NCBI GenBank assembly: GCA_013619125.1
Contig: JABXKS010000054.1
Location: 1 to 52,211, forward strand
Source: Clostridiales bacterium
Lineage (GTDB): Bacteria > Bacillota > Clostridia > Tissierellales > GPF-1
Direction: 5' to 3'
Length of the DNA: 52,211 nucleotides
The notes under the pieces are model-generated. The model worked only from the letters and a program-made list of their open reading frames with translations, did no database searches and was not told where the DNA came from. The translations under genes and the position numbers were made by a program. Shown here piece by piece: positions 45,754 through 52,211 of this stretch; positions within the stretch are counted from its first letter, which is position 1; every line of letters starts with the position of its first letter.

Positions 45754-46953
45754 ATGAAAAAACGGGCAATCATATTGATACTTGATAGTTTAGGAGTTGG
45801 CGCTATGGATGATGTTGCGCGTGTTCGCCCACAAGATTTGAGTGCGAACACATTCGGACATCTCTTGGATACCCATCCTGGTTTAAAAATTCCGTGCTTG
45901 AAACAATTAGGGATTGGGTCCATACTTTCTCATCCCGCATTGGAATCGCAAGATGCAATGGCAAGCTTCGGTACCTGCGCGCTGATGCATGAAGGCGCAG
46001 ACAGTTATCTGGGCCATCAGGAGATTATGGGTACCAAGCCGGTACCGGCAACGATCATTCCCTTTTCGGATGTGATGGCGGATGTTCAAAAAGGACTGGA
46101 ATCCATAGGATACCATGTGGATGTCCCGGAGCTGGACAAGCCGTATTTGCTGGTCAATGGAACCGTTGTGGTTGCTGATAATATTGAAACGGATTATGGA
46201 CAGATTTATAACGTGACAGGAGCGATCGATGAAGTTCCCTTCACAGAAATTCTGAAGATTGGGCAGCTGGTTCGCAGCATGGTTAAGGTAAATCGGGTCA
46301 TTGCTTTGGGCGGAGAAGAAGTTTCCACAGCGTGGATCCTCTCTTGTGTGGAGAAGCGAAACGACGGATTGGTTGGGGTGAATTCACCGAAATCGAATGT
46401 CTATGGGAAGGGATATCAGGCTCGCCATCTTGGACTTGGGGTTGATCCTACCAAACAAGTGGCTAGCATTGTTCTTCAATCGGGGCAGGAAGTGGTTTTG
46501 ATTGGAAAAATGCAGGATGTGATTGCTTGCGAAGGGGCCGAGAAAATTCCGGCAGTGGATACGGGACTTGTGTTGTCAAGTATTGAGGATGCCATGGCTC
46601 GAATGGAATCAGGTTTGGTAGCTGCAACGATTCAGGAAACCGATCTAGCGGGACATGCTCAGGATGCGGATCGCTATGCAGCCCTTGTGGAGATGGCGGA
46701 TCGGGGAATTGAAAGAATTTTAGAGGAAATGAAGACGGATGATCTTTTGATTATCAGCGCCGATCACGGCAATGACCCCTGTGTGGGGCATAGCCAGCAC
46801 ACCCGGGAGAAGACCTTCTTGTTGGTTTTTCAAAAGGGAAAAGAAGCGATAGCCTTGGGAGAACGGGAAACTCTTTCGGATATCGCGGCATCGGTTGCAT
46901 TCTTTCTGGGTGTGAAGGCGCCAGAAAATGGGACAAGCTTTATAGAGGAGTAG
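45754..46953 (+). CDS. yhfW: YhfW-like phosphopentomutase-family protein
   Basis: A 399-residue alkaline-phosphatase-superfamily protein similar to phosphopentomutase DeoB. Metal-binding elements: ILDSLGVGAMDD (D11), GADSYLGHQEIMG (D83-S84), DLAGHAQDADRY, IISADHGNDPC and GHSQHTREK. In DeoB the comparable loop has Asp-Thr with the Thr as phosphorylated residue; here a Ser follows the Asp and the surrounding DTxTGHWE pattern is altered, so the substrate is probably not a simple pentose phosphate. Spacing to yhfX is five bases. The SD is weak. Confidence 0.85.
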   Translation: MKKRAIILILDSLGVGAMDDVARVRPQDLSANTFGHLLDTHPGLKIPCLKQLGIGSILSHPALESQDAMASFGTCALMHEGADSYLGHQEIMGTKPVPATIIPFSDVMADVQKGLESIGYHVDVPELDKPYLLVNGTVVVADNIETDYGQIYNVTGAIDEVPFTEILKIGQLVRSMVKVNRVIALGGEEVSTAWILSCVEKRNDGLVGVNSPKSNVYGKGYQARHLGLGVDPTKQVASIVLQSGQEVVLIGKMQDVIACEGAEKIPAVDTGLVLSSIEDAMARMESGLVAATIQETDLAGHAQDADRYAALVEMADRGIERILEEMKTDDLLIISADHGNDPCVGHSQHTREKTFLLVFQKGKEAIALGERETLSDIAASVAFFLGVKAPENGTSFIEE

Positions 46954-46956
46954 GAT

Positions 46957-47703
46957 ATGCGCGTAGTGGTTGTAGAAAATGATAAAGAGATGAGTCGGGA
47001 AGCGGCAAATCTGATTCAAGAAAGAATAAAAGAAAAACCGAATTCGGTGTTGGGATTGGCAACGGGAAGCACGCCCATTGGCACCTATAAGGAATTGATT
47101 CGCTACCATGAGCAGGGTTCGGTTTTTTTCAGCAAGGCGACAGCCTTCAACTTGGATGAATATTGCGGGCTGGATGGGGATCATGCTCAAAGCTATGCGC
47201 GTTTTATGAAAGAAAATTTCTTTCAATCGATTGATATTGATTCGGAGAATACATTCATTCCGAAGGGAAACGCAGAAGATAAACAAGTGGAATGCGAACG
47301 TTATGACGCCTTGATTCGGGAACGAGGCGGAATTGATCTGCAATTGTTGGGGATCGGGGAAAATGGACATATTGGATTTAATGAGCCGAACGACTTGTTG
47401 TCGGCGGGCACCCATCGGGTGGAATTGGATCAGGGAACCATCGAGGCGAACAGCCGATTTTTTGATAGCTATGAAGAAGTGCCGAAATCGGCTTTGACCA
47501 TGGGTATGGGAACCATTTTGAAAGCGAAAGAGATTGTTTTGTTGGCCTCTGGCGTAAAGAAGGCAGAGGCGATTCGTGGTTTGCTAAGCGGGAAGATTTC
47601 AACGAAAAATCCGGCGAGCTTTTTGCAACTACACCCGAGGGTCACGATTATTATTGATCGGGAGATCGCCGACGCGATTCAATTGAATCAGGATATTGCT
47701 TAA
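46957..47703 (+). CDS. nagB: Glucosamine-6-phosphate deaminase
   Basis: Converts glucosamine 6-phosphate to fructose 6-phosphate and ammonia, 248 residues. Characteristic motifs: GLATGSTPIGTYKEL, FNLDEYCGL (general base Asp), GIGENGHIGFNEP (catalytic His/Glu) and the C-terminal HPRVTIIIDREIA. GAGGAG upstream; three bases after yhfW. As last gene of this operon it links the yhf pathway to amino-sugar phosphates; alternatively NagB may act on a related amino sugar. Confidence 0.93.
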   Translation: MRVVVVENDKEMSREAANLIQERIKEKPNSVLGLATGSTPIGTYKELIRYHEQGSVFFSKATAFNLDEYCGLDGDHAQSYARFMKENFFQSIDIDSENTFIPKGNAEDKQVECERYDALIRERGGIDLQLLGIGENGHIGFNEPNDLLSAGTHRVELDQGTIEANSRFFDSYEEVPKSALTMGMGTILKAKEIVLLASGVKKAEAIRGLLSGKISTKNPASFLQLHPRVTIIIDREIADAIQLNQDIA

Positions 47704-47727
47704 CAAAGTTATCAAGGAGAAAAAATA

Positions 47728-47774
47728 AGACCCATCGACGAGGCACATATAGTTCGTGCTTCGTCGATGGGTCT
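47728..47774. terminator. Bidirectional terminator nagB / YpmS-like gene
   Basis: AGACCCATCGACGA (47728-47741) pairs with TCGTCGATGGGTCT (47761-47774), extended inward by GCAC/GTGC. The T-run lies on the minus strand (TTATTTTTTC, complement of 47719-47728), so it best serves the minus gene, and probably ends the yhf-nagB operon too. Confidence 0.85.
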
Positions 47775-47777
47775 GCT

Positions 47778-48368
47778 TTAATTGGTTGTAAACTGTTGAA
47801 GCAATTGATTGGCTTCAATGGAAAAATATACGACTAACTGATCATTGATGAAATCAAAAGAATCAATTGTGAATATCTCTAGGTTTCGAGAGAATCGGTA
47901 TTCAACGGTGTCAAACATGCGATCAGAGATAAACGCAGGAAGTGCGAGTGCACCCACTTGAATATCATCAAATCGAATGACGACATCATCGCCCTCAACC
48001 GTGACATTGGCAATGGCATCGATTCCAACCGGGATGCGGTAGTAATCCAATGATGCGCCAACATGAAGAATTTCTTGTTGAATATAGAGGCGGGATCCAT
48101 TAAATTCAATGCCGTTTCTTGGGTTCTCTTCCAGTTCGTTCGTGATACCGTAGGAGAAAAGTTGATTGACCAGGGTTTCTGAAAAACTCAAGCGCAATCC
48201 ATTCATAACGCCGAGTTCGGCTCCTGAAACGAGTTCTTGCAATTGTGGTTGTTCTCTGACTAGGGTGTATTGATTGGGGTTATCGGGACGTACGGTGAAG
48301 ATTAGTCCTACGCCAATCAAAGCAAGGATGAGGATCAAAAGGAAAAGTCCTTTGAAAAATCGTTTCAT
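47778..48368 (-). CDS. YpmS-like membrane-anchored protein
   Basis: A 196-residue protein with a basic N-terminus and one membrane helix (GLFLLILILALIGVGLIFTV, about residues 6-25) followed by an extracytoplasmic beta-rich domain. The sequence order (RLSFSETLVNQLFSYG, then YYRIPVGIDAIANVTVEGDD) resembles the YpmS (DUF2140) family of Firmicutes, whose function is unknown but is associated with the cell envelope. AAGGAGG lies before the ATG, which is the only convincing start. Transcribed from its own promoter, opposite to rbsK. Confidence 0.65.
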   Translation of the reverse strand: MKRFFKGLFLLILILALIGVGLIFTVRPDNPNQYTLVREQPQLQELVSGAELGVMNGLRLSFSETLVNQLFSYGITNELEENPRNGIEFNGSRLYIQQEILHVGASLDYYRIPVGIDAIANVTVEGDDVVIRFDDIQVGALALPAFISDRMFDTVEYRFSRNLEIFTIDSFDFINDQLVVYFSIEANQLLQQFTTN

Positions 48369-48382
48369 CTATTCACCTCCTT

Positions 48383-48412
48383 ATTGTATTATTGTATCCC
48401 AATTTCTGTGAA
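48383..48412 (-). promoter_or_regulatory. Promoter of the YpmS-like gene
   Basis: On the minus strand TTCACA (complement of 48407-48412), 18 bases, TACAAT (complement of 48383-48388); a second TACAAT is at 48391-48396. On the plus strand TACAAT (48461-48466) is a candidate -10 for rbsK. Confidence 0.6.
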
Positions 48413-48497
48413 ATGTGTATGAATTCGTCCTGAGAGGATGTAGAAATTTCTAGAATTTGATACAATAGGACTTGAAAAGAAAACAAGGAGGATTCAC

Positions 48498-49406
48498 ATG
48501 GGAAAGATTTGTGTAGTTGGAAGTTTAAATATGGATTTGGTTGCAACGGGAAAGAGAATTCCGGTTGTTGGTGAAACAGTTTTAGGGGAAACATTTAAGC
48601 AGGTTCCTGGAGGCAAGGGCGCGAATCAAGCGGCGGCCATGGGTCGTTTGCATGGAGATGTTGCCATGATTGGCAAAGTGGGCGAGGATGCCTTTGGCGA
48701 AGCCTTGATTCAGGCCTTGGCGGAAGCGAAAGTTGAAACGAAGGACGTAACAAAAGCGCCGACTTCTACAGGAATTGCTTTGATTACCGTGCAAGCCGAT
48801 GGAGACAATGCGATTGTTGTTGTACCAGGTGCCAACGCTGAATTGAAACCGGCGGACATCGATGCGGCGAAAGCAACCATCGAGGAATCAGAGATTGTGA
48901 TCACGCAACTGGAAACTCCGATGGATACCGTGACTTATGCCCTGAAACTGGCGAAAAAGCTGGGTAAGGTGACAATTTTGAATCCAGCGCCCGCGGTGCG
49001 CTTGAAGGATGAATTGATTCAGAATGTAGATTATTTGACACCGAATGAAACGGAACTTGCGATCCTTTCCGGCATGCCAACCGAAAGCCAAGAAGAATTG
49101 GAAGCGGCGGCGAAAGCCATGATGAACAAGGGGGTCAAGGTACTAATTGTAACTCTGGGATCAAAGGGCTGCTTGGTGATTGATGAGAACGGTACTCGTC
49201 AATTCTCGGCTTTCAAGGTGAAAGCAGTGGATACAACGGCGGCTGGCGACAGCTTCAATGGCGGCGTTGCTGTCGCTTTGGCAGAAGGGAAATCCTTGGA
49301 AGAGGCGATTGGATTTGCGACGAAGGTCGGTGCGCTTACGGTGCAAAAGGCTGGCGCGCAAAGTTCATTGCCGACGCGGGAAGAAGTGGATGGATTCCGT
49401 GGCTAA
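48498..49406 (+). CDS. rbsK: Ribokinase
   Basis: PfkB-family sugar kinase, 302 residues. N-terminal GSLNMDLVATGKRIPVVGET and GGKGANQAAAMGRL, and C-terminal anion hole with catalytic Asp (DTTAAGDSFNGGVAVAL), are those of ribokinase. FrlD, the fructoselysine kinase, also belongs to PfkB, but the NMDL opening and GGKGANQA are specific for RbsK. AAGGAGG precedes the ATG. Ribose is phosphorylated to ribose 5-phosphate, fitting rpiB and pentose metabolism elsewhere in the window. Overlaps the RNase H gene by 17 bases. Confidence 0.92.
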   Translation: MGKICVVGSLNMDLVATGKRIPVVGETVLGETFKQVPGGKGANQAAAMGRLHGDVAMIGKVGEDAFGEALIQALAEAKVETKDVTKAPTSTGIALITVQADGDNAIVVVPGANAELKPADIDAAKATIEESEIVITQLETPMDTVTYALKLAKKLGKVTILNPAPAVRLKDELIQNVDYLTPNETELAILSGMPTESQEELEAAAKAMMNKGVKVLIVTLGSKGCLVIDENGTRQFSAFKVKAVDTTAAGDSFNGGVAVALAEGKSLEEAIGFATKVGALTVQKAGAQSSLPTREEVDGFRG

Positions 49407-50028
49407 AAAGTTTTATGCAGTAAAAGTCGGAACGAAACCCGGAGTCTACGAGACGTGGAATGATTGCAAGGCGCAGGTGAAGGGAGTCTCTGGTGCCGTT
49501 TACAAGAGCTTTCCCACTAAATCACAAGCCCTTGATTTTCTTGGGGGAGAACCGGAACGCAAGGCGGGATCGAAAGAGGGAACAGGATTGCCAGATTGGC
49601 CTGACACGCCTGACACGGTTTACGCTTATGTGGACGGCAGTTTTGATGTGAAAACCATGCGATACGGATCTGGTGTTGTTCTTCTGTATGCGGATCAAAC
49701 GACTAAAACTCTCAGCGTGATGGGCGAGGATCCGGAACTTGTGGAAATGCGCAATGTTTCAGGCGAGATTTATGCGGCAGAACTAGCCATGAGGCAGGTT
49801 TTGGAAGAAGGCTATCACCGCGTGGTGATCTTTCATGATTATGCGGGCATTCGGCACTGGCCGCTACGGGAGTGGAAGGCGAACAAGTCTGGTACGCAGG
49901 CGTACCGCGCTTATTACGAATCGATCAAGGATCAGCTTCAAGTATTGTTTGTGAAGGTGGCAGCCCATACGGGAGACACCTATAATGAAGTGGCGGATCA
50001 ATTGGCCAAGAAAGCACTTGGATTATAA
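49390..50028 (+). CDS. RNase HI with viroplasmin-like N-terminal domain
   Basis: A 212-residue RNase H. The N-terminal caulimovirus-viroplasmin (RNase_H N) domain is clear (KKFYAVKVGTKPGVYETW, then GAVYKSFPTKSQA) and binds RNA-DNA hybrid. The catalytic domain has acidic residues in YVDGSFD, GEIYAAELAM and IFHDYAGI and the final motif HTGDTYNEVADQLAK. The start is ATG 49390, inside rbsK, with only a weak purine-rich SD (GGGAAG); GTG 49399 is an alternative. It is coupled to rbsK. Confidence 0.92.
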   Translation: MDSVAKKFYAVKVGTKPGVYETWNDCKAQVKGVSGAVYKSFPTKSQALDFLGGEPERKAGSKEGTGLPDWPDTPDTVYAYVDGSFDVKTMRYGSGVVLLYADQTTKTLSVMGEDPELVEMRNVSGEIYAAELAMRQVLEEGYHRVVIFHDYAGIRHWPLREWKANKSGTQAYRAYYESIKDQLQVLFVKVAAHTGDTYNEVADQLAKKALGL

Positions 50029-50041
50029 GAGTAGAATGAAT

Positions 50042-50084
50042 AAGAACCCTGTACAAGAGAAATCTTGTGCAGGGTTCTTATTTT
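50042..50084 (+). terminator. Terminator after the RNase H gene
   Basis: AAGAACCCTGTACAAGA (50042-50058), GAAA loop, TCTTGTGCAGGGTTCTT (50063-50079), one A, TTTT. Seventeen pairs with one G-T. Confidence 0.92.
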
Positions 50085-50197
50085 GGTATGAAAATTAGCT
50101 AACTTGATTACCGTTATAGATAGAAAAGGGAATGTTTCTTGCCGGTTCAACATGCAGAAACAATGAATACATGTGAGAATTTTCAGAAATATAAAGA

Positions 50198-50226
50198 TTG
50201 ACGATGGAAAAAGAGCGTGTTATACT
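50198..50226 (+). promoter_or_regulatory. SigA-type promoter of frlB
   Basis: TTGACG (50198-50203), 17 bases, TATACT (50221-50226); start near 50233, giving a leader of about 135 bases. Confidence 0.85.
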
Positions 50227-50300
50227 GACTTCAATGAATATTGGTATGAAAAACGAACGACATATATATAAAAATAACTGAAAAAGTTAATTGGGTTAAA

Positions 50301-50343
50301 TCTCATCGTTGTGGACTCTGCAGAATTTGCGGAGGGAATGAGA
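50301..50343 (+). promoter_or_regulatory. Possible structured leader of frlB
   Basis: TCTCAT (50301-50306) pairs with ATGAGA (50338-50343) and CTCTGC (50316-50321) with GCGGAG (50329-50334, one G-T), separated by an asymmetric internal loop. No T-run or anti-SD is visible. The rest of 50227-50368 shows nothing else. Confidence 0.35.
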
Positions 50344-50368
50344 TACTAATAAAAGGAGAGTGATGGAA

Positions 50369-51394
50369 ATGTTGAAGATTGACAAAAACGAAGTGGATTT
50401 TCTGGTAACGGCAAACATGGTTCAAGAAGTGGAAACAATTATGAGGCGGGATTTTCCGCAAATTAAGGAAATTGTGAGTCAGGCTGTTTCAAAAGGGATC
50501 GAGCGCGTGTACTATGTAGCGTGTGGATCCCCTCTATGCGCTTGCCAAACAGCAAAGATGGTTTTTGACAAGTATTCCGAGATCCCTTGCGAGGCATATA
50601 GCGGATGGGATTTTCTAGACCATACCCCGAAAAAATTGGACGAGAAATGCTTAGTGATTGCAGTTTCAGATTCTGGAAATTCCGAAGAGGTGTCTTTGTC
50701 TTTGGAGAAGGCGAAAAAAGCAGGTGCAATCACAGTGGGCTTAACAAAAAAACCCGATGGAAACCTGGTTGCGATCGCAGCCGAGAAAGTGATTGCCTAT
50801 GAAGCAGAGTGTATTTGGGAAGTCCATTTGCTACTGACTTATTGTTTTGCCTTGGAAATGATTGCACAGACTGAGCCGAATGAAGAAGCGGCCCAAATTC
50901 GATCAGATCTTGACAAGCTGCCGGGAATTTTATCGAAGCTGGTCAAGGAGACCGAAGAAGCGTCCATGAAATTGGGCGAAAAGGCTTCTAAATGGCCATT
51001 TGTCTATACCGTTGCAGCTGGTCCGCTCATGCCCTTGGCTTACAAGGAAGGCGTAATTACCATGCTCGAATTTACATGGACCCACGGTGCTGCATTGAAT
51101 GCAGCAGAATTTAGACACGGTCCCCTCGAAGTGGTAGAAGAGGGAATTCCCTATGTCTTTATGCTGGGAACGGATGAGTCGCGTCATACCACAAAACGCG
51201 CCATTCGCTTTGTTGAAAAGCTGACCTCGGATATCATTGTATTTGATGCGAAGGACTATATCGAGGGCATGCATCCGATGCTAGCACCCTTTGTGCTTTT
51301 TGTTCCCTTGGAGTATTTTTATTATTACTTATCGATCAACAAGGACCATAACCCGGATGATCGCAGATATTATGGAGGATTGATGGAATACTAG
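50369..51394 (+). CDS. frlB: Fructoselysine-6-phosphate deglycase (FrlB), SIS domain protein
   Basis: A 341-residue two-SIS-domain protein very similar to E. coli FrlB throughout: KIDKNEVDFLVTANMVQEVE, YYVACGSPLCACQTAK, YSGWDFLDHTPKKLDEKC, VYTVAAGPLMPLAYKEGV, FTWTHGAALNAAEFRHGP and the end DHNPDDRRYYGGLMEY. FrlB splits fructoselysine 6-phosphate into glucose 6-phosphate and lysine. ATG 50369 matches the FrlB N-terminus; ATG 50363 is possible. No frlD kinase or transporter is in the window upstream; they may lie after 52211. A relative acting on another fructosamine or glucoselysine is possible. Confidence 0.9.
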   Translation: MLKIDKNEVDFLVTANMVQEVETIMRRDFPQIKEIVSQAVSKGIERVYYVACGSPLCACQTAKMVFDKYSEIPCEAYSGWDFLDHTPKKLDEKCLVIAVSDSGNSEEVSLSLEKAKKAGAITVGLTKKPDGNLVAIAAEKVIAYEAECIWEVHLLLTYCFALEMIAQTEPNEEAAQIRSDLDKLPGILSKLVKETEEASMKLGEKASKWPFVYTVAAGPLMPLAYKEGVITMLEFTWTHGAALNAAEFRHGPLEVVEEGIPYVFMLGTDESRHTTKRAIRFVEKLTSDIIVFDAKDYIEGMHPMLAPFVLFVPLEYFYYYLSINKDHNPDDRRYYGGLMEY

Positions 51395-51419
51395 CCAATC
51401 GCATACCTGCGAACGGTGA

Positions 51420-51453
51420 CTCAATTGATTGAGAATTTCAAGTATGATATGAT
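51420..51453 (+). promoter_or_regulatory. Promoter/operator of the GntR gene
   Basis: TTGATT (51425-51430), 17 bases, TATGAT (51448-51453). The -35 lies within the perfect inverted repeat CTCAAT-TG-ATTGAG (51420-51433), a good candidate for autoregulation. Confidence 0.6.
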
Positions 51454-51501
51454 TCAACCAGTTGAATTTTAAGGGTTTAAATGATGGAGAGGAGGAGCGC
51501 T

Positions 51502-52211
51502 ATGAATCAGGAATATTGCAGTCGGCCAAGGGATGGAGCGGCAGAACGAATGGAGACGTATTTAATGAAGAATCGATTTCAGCCTCATACAAAGCTTCCA
51601 TCGGAACGAGATCTTTGTGAATTGTGGGGATTGAATCGGACGACGCTTCGCTCGGCTATCAAGCGATTGATTGTCGAGGGTAAACTCTATAATAAAAAAG
51701 GGGCGGGTACTTTTGTATCCGAGCCGAAAATTGTGCGAAATCTGCAAGACAGTCAATCAATCACGGAATTGTTGGGAAATGCAGAGAAGAAATTCGAGTC
51801 AAAGGTATTGTCTTTTCGTGTCATGCCGTGCACCAAACAGCTTTCGAAGACCCTCCATATTCCTATTGGTAGCGGGGTCTATGAACTCATTCGTGTTCGC
51901 ATGCTGGATCAGGAACCTTTGATATTCGAAAGGACCTGCTTGGCGGAAGATCGGTTTCCCGATCTGATTCAGGTTGATTTTGAAAAAGAGTCCTTATACG
52001 AGGTGTTGAAACATCGATATGGGATAGAGATTGCTGGTGGTAAAGAGAAGGTCGGCATGACCTTTGCGGGAAAACATGAGGCGGAGCAATTATGCGTTCG
52101 GGAAGAAACAGCATTGTTTCTCTTGGATGGCGTTGCGTGGGATGATAACACTGAGCCGGTGGAATCCTTTCAATCGTGGGTTCGGGCGGACAAGGTTCAA
52201 TTGTTCAGTGT
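51502..52211 (+). CDS. GntR-family (HTH + UTRA) regulator, 3' end missing
   Basis: Open from the ATG at 51502 (AGGAGGAG upstream) to the window edge, at least 236 residues with no stop. N-terminal winged helix of GntR type (HTKLPSERDLCELWGLNRTT, LRSAIKRLIVEGKL, KKGAGTFVS) and a UTRA sugar-phosphate-binding domain (IPIGSGVYELIRVRML, then YEVLKHRYGIEI). This is the build of FrlR, which adjoins frlB in E. coli, so it likely represses frlB with a phosphorylated fructosamine as inducer. The protein is nearly complete; only a few residues are probably missing. Confidence 0.9.
   Translation, partial: MNQEYCSRPRDGAAERMETYLMKNRFQPHTKLPSERDLCELWGLNRTTLRSAIKRLIVEGKLYNKKGAGTFVSEPKIVRNLQDSQSITELLGNAEKKFESKVLSFRVMPCTKQLSKTLHIPIGSGVYELIRVRMLDQEPLIFERTCLAEDRFPDLIQVDFEKESLYEVLKHRYGIEIAGGKEKVGMTFAGKHEAEQLCVREETALFLLDGVAWDDNTEPVESFQSWVRADKVQLFS

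Noticed and set aside
48498-49406. Fructoselysine kinase FrlD
   Set aside because: PfkB family and near frlB, but the opening NMDL and GGKGANQA and coupling to RNase H mark it as ribokinase.
50227-50368. glmS-type ribozyme upstream of the SIS-domain gene
   Set aside because: The conserved glmS core is absent, and the gene is FrlB, which lacks the glutaminase domain of GlmS.

Overview
The window reads as one contiguous chromosome segment of a low-to-mid-GC, monoderm-type Firmicute, most likely an anaerobic member of the Clostridia. The evidence is the housekeeping synteny (rho, rpmE, prmC, prfA, tsaC, rpiB, comEB, a TagO-type transferase, wecB, the atp operon, an mbl-type mreB), strong AGGAGG ribosome binding sites, SigA-like promoters and compact hairpin-plus-T-run terminators. 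The ATP synthase c subunit carries the residues of Na+-coupled rotors, which fits an anaerobe with sodium bioenergetics. No rRNA, tRNA, CRISPR array, transposase or phage gene was seen. Species assignment is not possible from sequence reading alone.

Layout. (1) 1-5925: the end of a MacA/HlyD-type adaptor, a MacB-type ATPase and permease, a histidine kinase and OmpR-type regulator, and a secreted TolC-like coiled-coil protein, together a possible efflux or envelope-stress module. (2) 6028-13800: a membrane-anchored HtrA protease, a TraB-family membrane protein, an FAD-dependent NAD(P)H oxidoreductase paired with a CHAD protein, then on the minus strand an HD-GYP sensor and a phosphoglucomutase/phosphomannomutase. 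(3) 14146-16152: a CPA2 antiporter followed by two tandem 121-residue paralogues that look PII-like. (4) 16270-25585: rho to wecB (translation termination, tRNA t6A synthesis, a second CPA2 antiporter, cell-wall glycopolymer precursors). (5) 25586-26312: a lone 67-aa gene with its own promoter, perfect palindrome and terminator. (6) 26313-33306: the atp operon. (7) 33573-38193: mbl, a PAS-GGDEF-HD-GYP protein and an M23 peptidase.

(8) 38377-47703 is the most interesting part: a nine-gene run homologous to the poorly understood E. coli yhfS-Z operon (yhfZ, yhfY, yhfU, yhfT, php, yhfS, yhfX, yhfW), here with an additional compact amidase-signature protein between yhfT and php and with nagB at the end. 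Next come a minus-strand YpmS-like lipid-anchored or membrane-anchored protein, ribokinase and RNase H. (9) 50369-52211: a clear FrlB (fructoselysine-6-phosphate deglycase) homologue and a GntR/UTRA regulator running off the end. In E. coli the frl genes lie directly beside yhfS-Z, so the same two modules are neighbours here in a distant phylum. This suggests that the yhf genes and Amadori-product or amino-sugar catabolism are functionally linked.

All calls come from reading the sequence and its translations. Family names rest on recognised motifs and remembered family members, not on database searches.
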